A stretch of 64,000 nucleotides of DNA, taken from assembly GCA_902629495.1 (NCBI GenBank), contig CACORA010000006.1, positions 1-64,000 of the forward strand, in the 5' to 3' direction. The position numbers were made by a program, and so were the translations under genes. This DNA is from Planctomycetaceae bacterium (lineage in GTDB: Bacteria; Planctomycetota; Planctomycetia; Pirellulales; UBA1268). Position 1 is the stretch's first letter. Every line of letters starts with the position of its first letter. The notes under the pieces are model-generated. The model did not search any database. It had not been told where the DNA came from and saw only the letters and a list, made by a program, of their open reading frames with translations. Shown here piece after piece: positions 46,123 to 54,255 of this stretch.

Positions 46123-47052
46123 TCAGTAGTTATATGCCTCCACGATTTTTTGTACGAGAGGATGACGGACAATATCCCCACCTTTAAGTGATACCGTTCC
46201 ACAGCCAGTAACATTGTCAAGTCGCCTGAGCGCATCGACAAGTCCACTCTTCCGATTTGGCGGCAAGTCAATCTGAGTGATATCACCAGAGATGACCATT
46301 TTAGAGTTCATGCCAAGTCGTGTAAGAAACATCTTCATTTGCTCAACGGTGGTATTTTGAGCTTCATCAAGAATGATGAAGGCATCATTCAGTGTACGGC
46401 CTCGCATGTATGCCAACGGAATCATTTCAATGACATCTTGTTCAGTGAGTCGCTTGAGGAGATCAAAGTCCATCATCTCTCGCAGCGCATCCAAAAGTGG
46501 GCGAAGGTATGGATTTATTTTGGCTTGCAGGTCACCTGGAAGAAATCCAAGGCTTTCTCCAGCTTCAACTGCTGGTCTTACGAGAACAAGTTTGTGAACT
46601 TGTTCTGCACGAAGGGCAGCTACCGCCATTGCAACAGCAAGAAATGTTTTTCCACTTCCCGCGGGTCCTGAGCAGACAACGATATCATTTTCCCGCATTG
46701 ACTCAACATAGGTTGCCTGACCATGTGATCGAGGAACGACAGATCGACCGGGCCGATGCACTTCGATAGGAGTACGGTTAATGTCCTCGGTTTTACCCGT
46801 GGCGGCAGCTAGTAACTGGGAGACATCTTCGGCTCCCACAGAACCCTGTTCATGAACAATCTTTTCAAGTTGTTCAAATATTTCTGCTGCCTGTGTGACG
46901 GAATGCTCGTCACCTTCAATGTGAACCAAATCCTTTCTCGCCGAAATCGTAACGCCAAGTGCATCGCGGATACGGCGAAGGTTTTGATCCCGTGGACCGA
47001 ATAGGTCCACGAGCCGTTTTGAATCTACTTCCGCAATAGTCGTCCGAGACAT
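46123..47052 (-). CDS. phoH: PhoH family ATPase
   Basis: A 309-residue protein with an N-terminal KH-like RNA-binding segment (LGVTISARKDLVHIEGDE) and a PhoH ATPase domain: Walker A CSGPAGSGKTFLAVAMA, Walker B FIILDEAQNTT, and VISGDITQIDLP. It is thought to act on RNA, and its gene neighbours here are ybeY and the HD protein, which fits a link to rRNA handling. It is the first gene of the long minus-strand unit; a candidate promoter lies about 70 bases upstream. Confidence 0.92.
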   Translation of the reverse strand: MSRTTIAEVDSKRLVDLFGPRDQNLRRIRDALGVTISARKDLVHIEGDEHSVTQAAEIFEQLEKIVHEQGSVGAEDVSQLLAAATGKTEDINRTPIEVHRPGRSVVPRSHGQATYVESMRENDIVVCSGPAGSGKTFLAVAMAVAALRAEQVHKLVLVRPAVEAGESLGFLPGDLQAKINPYLRPLLDALREMMDFDLLKRLTEQDVIEMIPLAYMRGRTLNDAFIILDEAQNTTVEQMKMFLTRLGMNSKMVISGDITQIDLPPNRKSGLVDALRRLDNVTGCGTVSLKGGDIVRHPLVQKIVEAYNY

Positions 47053-47117
47053 CTGAGCCCGCGGTGAACTGTAAAGCCGTCGGTCTCTTGGGATAATGAA
47101 TTTTTTACCGATCTAAC

Positions 47118-47144
47118 AGTATAACTCACATGGTGGCTAAACAA
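47118..47144 (-). promoter_or_regulatory. Candidate promoter for the phoH operon
   Basis: On the minus strand TATACT (47123-47118) follows TTGTTT (47144-47139) with a 15-base spacer. It is placed about 65 bases before the ATG of phoH, in a 286-base gap that separates this unit from cdsA. The spacing is short, so confidence is limited. Confidence 0.35.
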
Positions 47145-47338
47145 CTTTGGGATTCATTATTTCCGTGTTTTTAGATGTTTTTTAGCCAAAGCCACGCTTT
47201 TTGCTCTTTAAAAAGTACTATTCCTGGCTCGTTGGGTTCCTTGTTTCCAGACAGAAAAGGACGTGTAATGCGAAATGCTTTTTTGAGTTGAACACCCGTT
47301 CTTGTTCTATTCGTGGGGGCTAAAAAGTCTTCGGTGTT

Positions 47339-48277
47339 CTAACTTGCGTTCATTCCAGCCATCCAGAGCGACCAAGCAACTGGAGCTGCAAAAAGAAGTG
47401 AGTCCATCAGATCGAGGACTCCACCGAGGCCAGCAAGAGTATTTCCAGAATCCTTTACGCCGGACTGACGTTTTATGAGTGATTCCGCAAGGTCACCAAG
47501 CATGCCAGCCAGACCAACGGTAAGGCCAAAAACAAGCCAGCCCCCCAAAGGCTGGTGGGGAATCTTCATCCCCAAGCCTTGAAGTATTAACCAAGCGGCA
47601 GCGGACGAGCCAACAAGTGATGCCACTGCGCCTTCCCATGTTTTTCCAGAACTCAGCAGTGGAGCCAATTTGTTTTTTCCAAAGAGAGACCCAGCAATAT
47701 AAGCGCAGATATCTCCAGCCTTGACCACAGCAATCATGCTTACTAAAGGCACCATTCCTAACGGGTGTGAAATGTATTGCGCGTTGGTCGGGGTGTCGAG
47801 GTAGACCAGTCGCAGGCTTACCATGAACGCCATGGGAACTCCGAGATAGGTCAGGATGAATAGGCTTGCAGAAAGCCGCTCAAGCGAGCCACCCGTCGGC
47901 TTGAAATCAATGACTTCCAATGCAAAAAAACAACCTGCGGACACGGCCAATGCAACAAGCGCCCAGCCCAATGCTGCCACAGATGGTACATGCTGTGAAT
48001 CCATGGTGACGCTTTGTGCTCCAAATGCAACTGCCAAAAACGTAGTGATTACCCCTAATCGCAATGTCCATACTGGCAACGAAAGATTCCGTGCATGAAA
48101 CATATCGTTGAGTTCATTTACACCTGCCACGGCAAGAAGTATCAGTGCTGGGAGTAGCCACCATGCAGGAGCGACCCCCATAAGACTCGTGGCATCTGCG
48201 TAGGCTAAAGCAGAGAATAGACCAATAAGAACGGAGGTCATAATCGTCCGTCGCAAGAAAGTATCGAAGGATCTCAT
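47339..48277 (-). CDS. cdsA: Phosphatidate cytidylyltransferase
   Basis: A 312-residue polytopic membrane enzyme making CDP-diacylglycerol for phospholipid synthesis. The C-terminal signature is recognisable: SLFGKNKLAPLLSSGKTWEG, then KRQSGVKDSGNTLAGLGGV and LDLMDSLLFAAP, which together hold the conserved Ser-x-Lys-Asp, Gly-Gly and Asp positions. Eight or so hydrophobic segments are visible. Its ATG overlaps the uppS stop (ATGA at 48277-48274), a typical uppS-cdsA pairing. Confidence 0.92.
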   Translation of the reverse strand: MRSFDTFLRRTIMTSVLIGLFSALAYADATSLMGVAPAWWLLPALILLAVAGVNELNDMFHARNLSLPVWTLRLGVITTFLAVAFGAQSVTMDSQHVPSVAALGWALVALAVSAGCFFALEVIDFKPTGGSLERLSASLFILTYLGVPMAFMVSLRLVYLDTPTNAQYISHPLGMVPLVSMIAVVKAGDICAYIAGSLFGKNKLAPLLSSGKTWEGAVASLVGSSAAAWLILQGLGMKIPHQPLGGWLVFGLTVGLAGMLGDLAESLIKRQSGVKDSGNTLAGLGGVLDLMDSLLFAAPVAWSLWMAGMNAS

Positions 48278-49023
48278 TTTGGGGACAAGCCTCCGAATCG
48301 ACGATCACGAGACGCATATGCTGCGATTGCATCAGACAAGTGTGACTCATCAAAGTCTGGCCAGGCGGCGTCTGTAACCCAAAGTTCAGAGTAGCTGATC
48401 TGCCAGAGAAGAAAGTTACTGATTCGCATTTCACCAGCGGTGCGAATAAGAAGGTCAGGATCTGACATGCCGGCAGTATCGAGCCGTGCTGCAAAGAGAT
48501 CTTCATCGATCATAGATGGATCAAGTTGACCAGCTGCCACTTCACGAGCCAGGCTTCTGGCCGCCTCGACAATTTCTGCCCGAGCACCGTAATTGACTGC
48601 AAGGCACAACTGCAAGCCTCTGTTCTGAGCACACATAGACACTGTTCGATCAAGTTCTTCAAGTGTTGATGCTGGAATGTCACATCGGCGTCCAATCATG
48701 CGCACACAAATTTCTTCTTTCATCAACAAAGCGCGCTCTTCAATCATGTATTGTTCGAGCAAATGCATGAGAAAGGTGAGTTCTTCCTGTGGTCGACGCC
48801 AGTTTTCACTGGAAAGGCAATACAGCGTGAGTTGTTCAATTCCACGTCGTGCACATTCTTCAGTAATCTTTCGAACACTTTTTACTCCGTGACGATGCCC
48901 CTCAATTCGTGGAAGACCTTGCTGTTGAGCCCATCGTCCGTTGCCATCCATAATGATGGCAATATGTTGTGGCTGTTGTTGGGCCTCATTGTTTTCACGT
49001 TGAGGAGAGCCGACATCAGTCAT
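48274..49023 (-). CDS. uppS: Isoprenyl transferase (undecaprenyl diphosphate synthase type)
   Basis: A 249-residue cis-prenyltransferase making the lipid carrier for envelope polymers. IAIIMDGNGRWAQQQGLPR with the catalytic Asp, GHRHGVKSVRKI, LTLYCLSSENWRRP and the late DLLIRTAGEMRISNFLLWQ are all family signatures. The frame extends to 49089, but ATG 49023 is favoured because it overlaps the purA stop as ATGA. It is coupled in the same way to cdsA. Confidence 0.94.
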   Translation of the reverse strand: MTDVGSPQRENNEAQQQPQHIAIIMDGNGRWAQQQGLPRIEGHRHGVKSVRKITEECARRGIEQLTLYCLSSENWRRPQEELTFLMHLLEQYMIEERALLMKEEICVRMIGRRCDIPASTLEELDRTVSMCAQNRGLQLCLAVNYGARAEIVEAARSLAREVAAGQLDPSMIDEDLFAARLDTAGMSDPDLLIRTAGEMRISNFLLWQISYSELWVTDAAWPDFDESHLSDAIAAYASRDRRFGGLSPK

Positions 49024-50357
49024 GCGTTTGCTGGAGTCGTTTGAGATGATTTTGGACATGGTGAAGCAGTCACACCGACATTGTGGCACTTAATAGTTTG
49101 ATCACGATCCGGTCCAACAGAGGCAGTCACGACTGGTCGACCGAGTAATGCTGCAAGCCGTGAGAGATACCGTTTGGCTGCATCTGGAAGCTCGGATTCC
49201 TTGCGTATGGTAGAGATGTCCTCATTCCACCCAGGAACAGTCTCATAGACAGGAACAGCATTTTTCAGATCATCAGCATGACTCGGAAAATCTGTTGTAC
49301 GGGTTCCGTTGATATCATACGCCGTACAAATCTTCACCTCTTTAAGGCCGCTGAGCACATCCAGAAGCATCACAGCTAACTCGTCAACGCCAGATAGTCT
49401 TGCTGAATAACGCGTTGCGACAGCATCGAACCATCCGCAACGTCGTGGACGCCGTGTGACAGTCCCATACTCATTTCCTCGATCTCGAAGAAACTGCCCC
49501 GTATCATTGTCTTGCTCTGTCGGCATGGGGCCTCCACCCACACGAGTCGAGTAGGCTTTTACAACACCAACGACTCTATTTATCCACCGGCCAGGAATGC
49601 CTGATCCATTTGAGACGCCAACACCGGACGAATTACTACTGGTCACAAACGGAAACGTACCATGATCAATATCAAGTAAGGCTCCTTGAGCACCCTCAAA
49701 GAGAATCCGCTTGCCATTTTCAATAGTATCAAGCAGGAAAGTATTGGTGTCTGAAATGTATGGCTTCAGTCGATCGGCAAACTGTTGGTATTGCTTTATG
49801 ATGCCCTGTACATCAAGTGCATCAATTTCAGGATTATTCAAAAGTTTTTGCTTGACCGCCACAATATGTTTTAGCTTGTCTGCAAAATCGTCTCGGTACA
49901 TGTCACCAAATCGAATAGCCAGTGATCGACCAACTTTATCTCGGTAACATGGGCCAATACCACGGCCAGTGGTGCCAATCGATTCTCCTCCTGAGAGACA
50001 CTCGTTAAGTACTTTGTCTTCTGCAATATGCCATGGGAAGACAACATGAGCCCGATCACTTATTTGGAGTTTTCCAGAAACAGTGATGCCGCGTGACTCC
50101 AGGCTATCAATTTCGTGAATGACCGCCGATGGATCCAGGACCACTCCTCCAGTAATGACGCATGCAATGCCATCCCGAAGAATGCCACTTGGTATCAGGG
50201 AAAGCTTCCATGTTTGGCCGTCAGACACAACGGTATGCCCTGCATTTGCTCCACCAGCATACCGGACAACAACATCGTGCTGTTCCGTAAAAACGTCGAC
50301 GAGCTTGCCCTTTGCCTCGTCACCCCATTGCAGACCGATGACGCAAGTGCCGGGCAC
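49020..50357 (-). CDS. purA: Adenylosuccinate synthetase
   Basis: A 445-residue enzyme of AMP synthesis (IMP plus aspartate with GTP). The N-terminal GTP-binding motif reads QWGDEAKGKLVDVF, with Ala in place of the usual Gly of GDEGKGK. NAGHTVV, GTTGRGIGPCY and LFEGAQGALLDIDHGTFPF are present. The start is GTG 50357, with GAGG seven bases upstream. It is the first gene of purA-uppS-cdsA. The upstream gap holds a cluster of hairpins (see findings). Confidence 0.94.
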   Translation of the reverse strand: MPGTCVIGLQWGDEAKGKLVDVFTEQHDVVVRYAGGANAGHTVVSDGQTWKLSLIPSGILRDGIACVITGGVVLDPSAVIHEIDSLESRGITVSGKLQISDRAHVVFPWHIAEDKVLNECLSGGESIGTTGRGIGPCYRDKVGRSLAIRFGDMYRDDFADKLKHIVAVKQKLLNNPEIDALDVQGIIKQYQQFADRLKPYISDTNTFLLDTIENGKRILFEGAQGALLDIDHGTFPFVTSSNSSGVGVSNGSGIPGRWINRVVGVVKAYSTRVGGGPMPTEQDNDTGQFLRDRGNEYGTVTRRPRRCGWFDAVATRYSARLSGVDELAVMLLDVLSGLKEVKICTAYDINGTRTTDFPSHADDLKNAVPVYETVPGWNEDISTIRKESELPDAAKRYLSRLAALLGRPVVTASVGPDRDQTIKCHNVGVTASPCPKSSQTTPANA

Positions 50358-50396
50358 GATAAAACCTCACAAAAAAGAAAACGGCGAACTGTCAAA

Positions 50397-50506
50397 GGAG
50401 GCAGCCGCAGTGAGGCCTCCCATTGGAGTCTAAATCTGTGACCAATGAGGTCAAGGCAGGGCAGTTGTCGAGCGATTTACAACGGGGCAACTCTTCGATT
50501 CCCCCG
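50397..50506 (+). ncRNA. Candidate structured RNA between purA and rluA
   Basis: Four short hairpins lie in 110 bases: GGAGGC/GCCTCC (50397-50402 with 50415-50420), CATTGG/CCAATG (50421-50426 with 50442-50447), GTTGT/ACAAC (50464-50468 with 50479-50483) and GGGG/CCCC (50484-50487 with 50501-50504). The last loop holds TTCGATT, a tRNA T-loop-like heptamer. No protein-coding signal is convincing and it does not fold as a canonical tRNA, tmRNA, SRP RNA or RNase P RNA by eye. The strand is uncertain because hairpins are symmetric; plus is preferred for the T-loop sense. It could also be a regulatory leader of purA or rluA. Confidence 0.3.
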
Positions 50507-50559
50507 GCATTAACGACGGATTCCAGCATTCTTGTGCCTGACTTGCTACGTTGGTTCCT

Positions 50560-51579
50560 ATGACACGAACCCGAGACCAAGTGTATCACATTACATTGCA
50601 GGAGCAGGGACAGACATTGGCGGCATTTCTACGGAAAAAACGTAGCAGTGTTCCTTGGTCCCGAATTCAAAAGCTTGTGCGAACCCGCCATGTCATGATT
50701 CACGGGAATATCTGTACTGATGAGGCCAGACGTCTCAAAGATGGTGACGTGGTCAAAGTGTTATCAGAACCAGCAGCTCCTCCTCCAAAACCACGTGATA
50801 TAAAGATTATCTATCTCGATAATGATGTGGTTGTTGTTGATAAGCCGTCTGGTATTACAACAACTCGTCATCACGAAGAGGCGTCCTGGCCAGCTCGTCG
50901 AAAACAATTGCAGCCAACACTTGATGAAATGATGCCAAAAATTATCAGGCGGTATGCGTCATCTCAAAGCCGTACGAGAAAAGGAAAACAGAAGCCAGGA
51001 GACAATGATCGGTACGCTCCACGTACTGGGCCAGTGTATCCCGTTCATCGTATAGATCGAGAAACGAGTGGACTTGTTGTCTTCGCCCGTACGGTTCCGG
51101 CAGGACGAATTCTCGCAGAACAGTTTCGGTTGCACACGACTCACCGACGGTATCTTGCTGTGGCAGTTGGACGAGTTGGAGAGGGAACGATCATCACCCA
51201 TCTTGTTCGTGATCGTGGAGATGGCCGTCGTGGTTCCTCATCAGACGTTGGGGAGGGAAAGCGGGCAGTGACTCATGTGAAACCGGTGCAACGACTGCGA
51301 AAAGACGGGAACACCTATACGCTTGTTGAGTGTCAATTGGAGACAGGCCGAACACACCAGATTCGGATCCATCTTGCTGAGAGCGGTCATCCGATATGTG
51401 GAGAGCGAGTATATTCGGCTCCTCGTCACATGAATGTAAAGGATCATTCCGGAGCCCAACGAGTTTCTCTACATGCTGCCGAACTAGGTTTTATTCAGCC
51501 TTCAACAGGAGAAGAGCTGCGATTCGAAAGTCGTATCCCATTGGATATGTCAAGACTCATCGAACGCCTCAGTCCATAA
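50560..51579 (+). CDS. RluA-family pseudouridine synthase with S4 domain
   Basis: A 339-residue enzyme: an N-terminal S4 RNA-binding domain (LAAFLRKKRSSVPWSRIQKLV), then the catalytic domain with VYPVHRIDRETSGLVVFA, where the Asp in HRIDRETSG is the nucleophile, and ETGRTHQIRIHLAESGHPI. It isomerises specific uridines in rRNA or tRNA; which one cannot be read from sequence. Start ATG 50560 is chosen over TTG 50551. It is divergent from purA. Confidence 0.9.
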   Translation: MTRTRDQVYHITLQEQGQTLAAFLRKKRSSVPWSRIQKLVRTRHVMIHGNICTDEARRLKDGDVVKVLSEPAAPPPKPRDIKIIYLDNDVVVVDKPSGITTTRHHEEASWPARRKQLQPTLDEMMPKIIRRYASSQSRTRKGKQKPGDNDRYAPRTGPVYPVHRIDRETSGLVVFARTVPAGRILAEQFRLHTTHRRYLAVAVGRVGEGTIITHLVRDRGDGRRGSSSDVGEGKRAVTHVKPVQRLRKDGNTYTLVECQLETGRTHQIRIHLAESGHPICGERVYSAPRHMNVKDHSGAQRVSLHAAELGFIQPSTGEELRFESRIPLDMSRLIERLSP

Positions 51580-51599
51580 GTCTCTCTCGTGTTTCCACT

Positions 51600-52289
51600 A
51601 TGTCTGAATGCCAAGAGAAAATATCAATGCGACGTCAATTGTATGCAGAAGCCTTTGGCACATTTTGTCTGGTATTCGCCGGTACTGGCGCTATCGTTAT
51701 CAATGACATAGCGGAAGGCGTGATTACGCATGTCGGGATCGCGATTGTCTTTGGTCTTGTTGTTATGGCAATGATTCACGCGGTGGGAGATATTTCTGGA
51801 GCCCATATTAACCCTGCCGTCACTGTTGGTATGTGGATAGCAGGCCGGCTTCCTCGGTCCTCTGTTCTTCCGTATATCTTTAGCCAGATAGCAGGAGGAA
51901 TCTTGGCGAGTTCCCTTTTGCGAACCCTCTTTCCAAGTCATCTGAACTTGGGAGCCACGATTCCGTCTGGTGCTCCATGGCAGTCATTTATTCTTGAAAT
52001 GATCTGCACAGCCATTCTCATGGTGGTTGTTCTTCTTGTTTCGAGTGGATCCAAAGAGCAAGGAATGCTTGCAGGCTTGACGGTTGGGGCTGTCATTTGT
52101 GTTGAAGCAATGTTTGCAGGTCCGATTAGTGGAGCATCTATGAATCCTGTGCGATCACTTGTACCAGCTGTTATGTCATGCACATGGACAAGCCAGTGGT
52201 TATATGTCGTAGCTCCAATCTCTGGTGCATTAGTTGGTGTTTTTGTATTTCACTTTTTATTAAGGCACGACGGCATGACTGATAGTTGA
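51600..52289 (+). CDS. Aquaporin / MIP family channel
   Basis: A 229-residue membrane channel with six spans and two half-helix motifs: SGAHINPAVTVG (NPA) and SGASMNPVRSLVP, where the second motif reads NPV instead of NPA. AEAFGTFCLVFAGTGAIV is the family N-terminus. It conducts water or small neutral solutes such as glycerol; with an atypical second motif the selectivity cannot be predicted. The upstream open frame to 51396 overlaps rluA and is not coding. The first ATG with the family N-terminus is 51600, with 51627 as an alternative. Confidence 0.9.
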   Translation: MSECQEKISMRRQLYAEAFGTFCLVFAGTGAIVINDIAEGVITHVGIAIVFGLVVMAMIHAVGDISGAHINPAVTVGMWIAGRLPRSSVLPYIFSQIAGGILASSLLRTLFPSHLNLGATIPSGAPWQSFILEMICTAILMVVVLLVSSGSKEQGMLAGLTVGAVICVEAMFAGPISGASMNPVRSLVPAVMSCTWTSQWLYVVAPISGALVGVFVFHFLLRHDGMTDS

Positions 52290-52831
52290 GCCCATTCGTT
52301 TTCGGCATGCACACTTTTCTGCTCGGTTCCCTACATGATAGCCGGCCTTCCTGCTCTCCTGTAGGCTCAATCCACTTCTGTTGAACAAAACCCATTGGGG
52401 ATCCATGCTCTGACAAAACAAAACTATGGAGAGTCGATTTTACAAAAATGTATGCCGCGTATGCTGAGTGAGCCTGTTGAAATCACGAGTAGTGTCCAGT
52501 CGGGAGATGCGTTTTATTTCGGGTGGCCATTTGATGTCGTCGAAGGCAGTCAATGAACTTCTTGAGTGCGGACGGGGTGCTTCAGGGGGCTCATTCAGTA
52601 TCGAGTATAGAGCCTTGCCTGACTCATTCCGATCCGTATGTGCCCGGATGGCTCTCTGCAGTTGAGGGTGAGACGGAATCAGGTACGCTCGAGGTATAGA
52701 GCGATTCATTGGTTATGAGCAGAAACAATCGAGCGCCAGTGAAGTCACGGTATGATGATTTTCAAAAAGGGTATGCGTAAGAAAAAGTGAACAATGGTTT
52801 TTCTTCAACATACTTGTTCAGGTTGATTTGA
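52290..52831. other. 540-base interval between aquaporin and polyprenyl synthase genes
   Basis: No gene I can support. Two opposing small open frames overlap here (minus 52440-52709, 89 codons; plus 52468-52665, 65 codons), neither with a ribosome-binding site or domain signature. I see no clear terminator for the aquaporin gene and no recognisable RNA. The region is less biased in composition than the flanking genes and may be decayed sequence. Confidence 0.4.
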
Positions 52832-53998
52832 ATGACAGAAGATGACGTATCTATGACTACAAATACATCCAAGTCCCGATGTGTGATGAATAACGGGTTG
52901 CCTGGTGCTGGAAAGGCAGCTTCAATCTTCAACGATTATGCTGCTGACGCCTCGCAGATGGTTGATCTTGGAAACCTTCATGACACGGTGAAGAGTTGGT
53001 TCTTAAGAACGGAACTTGACACACTAATGGGAGAGCCCCAAGGGCATGCAGAAGAAGTCGCTCGTGATTGGCTAGCCGTTGGAGGTCGGAGGTGGCGGCC
53101 TTTCTTGGCAGTATCAGTATTTGTGGCATTGCAACCAGATGAAGATGTTCAAACAGCATCGATGATTCAAAAAATTGCGGTAGCCGTTGAGTGTTTTCAC
53201 AAGGCTTCGCTCGTTCACGATGATATCGAAGATGGTGACCTAGAGCGATATGGAAAGCCAACCTTATGTGGGGAATATGGTGTGCCCATTGCATTGAATG
53301 TCGGTGATGTGCTCATCGGTGAGGGATACAGACTTCTTGCTGATTCGGGACTTGATGGTGAACGAGTGCGTGCCGCTGTGGCTGAAGCATCAGGCGCACA
53401 GCGACTTCTCTGCCGTGGCCAAGGGGCAGAGTTATCGTGGAGCCATAAACCGTGTTCTTTATCAAGTCATCACGTGTTGGAGATTTTCCGTCTTAAAACA
53501 GCTCCTGCTTTTGACGTAGCCTTACAGCTTGGGGCAATTGCCGCAGGGCGTGCACATGATTTTTCTGACGTTTTGCGTGCGTATAGTGATGCGGTGGGTG
53601 TGGCATATCAGATCAAAGATGACCTCGATGATCTTGTTGATGATTCAGGGCTCATGCGAGATGCTACATCACGGCCGAGTGTAGTCATCTCACTCGCTGC
53701 TGAACGAGCACAGGGTGACGATCGTACGATGTTGGTTGGCCTGGCGACGGGTAAATCCAATGCCGATATCACAGCTCACCACGTTCGGGCTGCAATCAGA
53801 GTTTCAAAAGCTGATGCAGAGGCAGTCCTTTTATTGGAGCATTATAAAGAGCGAGCAATTCGAGCACTCGATGAATTGAATGATCAGACTCTCAAAGGAC
53901 TTCTTGGTCATAGTGTTGCTCGAATTCTTAATGAGCTTACTTCTGAGGCTGTGGTCGAGAGCAAAAATGAGGGCACAGGCTCGGAAACCAGTCACTAA
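52832..53998 (+). CDS. Polyprenyl diphosphate synthase
   Basis: A 388-residue trans-prenyltransferase. The first aspartate-rich motif is SLVHDDIEDGDLERYG (DDxxD), the second VAYQIKDDLDDLVDD, and the substrate-binding GGRRWRP is at about residue 90. It builds all-trans prenyl diphosphates for quinones, carotenoids or similar lipids; chain length cannot be deduced. The first 50 residues are poorly conserved and rich in Thr/Ser/Asn, so the true start may be one of the later ATGs (52853 or 52886). Confidence 0.88.
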   Translation: MTEDDVSMTTNTSKSRCVMNNGLPGAGKAASIFNDYAADASQMVDLGNLHDTVKSWFLRTELDTLMGEPQGHAEEVARDWLAVGGRRWRPFLAVSVFVALQPDEDVQTASMIQKIAVAVECFHKASLVHDDIEDGDLERYGKPTLCGEYGVPIALNVGDVLIGEGYRLLADSGLDGERVRAAVAEASGAQRLLCRGQGAELSWSHKPCSLSSHHVLEIFRLKTAPAFDVALQLGAIAAGRAHDFSDVLRAYSDAVGVAYQIKDDLDDLVDDSGLMRDATSRPSVVISLAAERAQGDDRTMLVGLATGKSNADITAHHVRAAIRVSKADAEAVLLLEHYKERAIRALDELNDQTLKGLLGHSVARILNELTSEAVVESKNEGTGSETSH

Positions 53999-54255
53999 TT
54001 CGGCGACTAGGAAATGAGCTGCCGGCTGTCAATGCTTCAAATCACTTGCCATGGAGGGCTCTGCATACGGATACTGGCTCGCAGTCGATGGCTTGTAAAA
54101 AGCACGAAGCCAAAAAGGCCGCATCAGAAAAGAGCTTTTGAGTATTGCGTTAGAGATTTCTTCGTCCCGACGGTATGGTTGTATTGCTGAGACGTTTCTG
54201 CCAAGTCATGCGAGATGTGAGAGAGCAGTATCCAGTAATCGAGGAGTGTGTAACC

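Noticed and set aside
50397..50506. Standard tRNA or tmRNA at the purA-rluA gap
   Set aside because: The T-loop-like heptamer is not flanked by a complementary T stem, and no acceptor stem, anticodon arm or tag frame can be drawn.
51396..51599. Longer N-terminus for the aquaporin
   Set aside because: The extension overlaps the rluA coding region and encodes a Ser/Arg-rich, non-membrane stretch unlike the family.
52440..52709. Overlapping small open frames after the aquaporin gene
   Set aside because: They are antisense to each other, without start signals or recognisable features.
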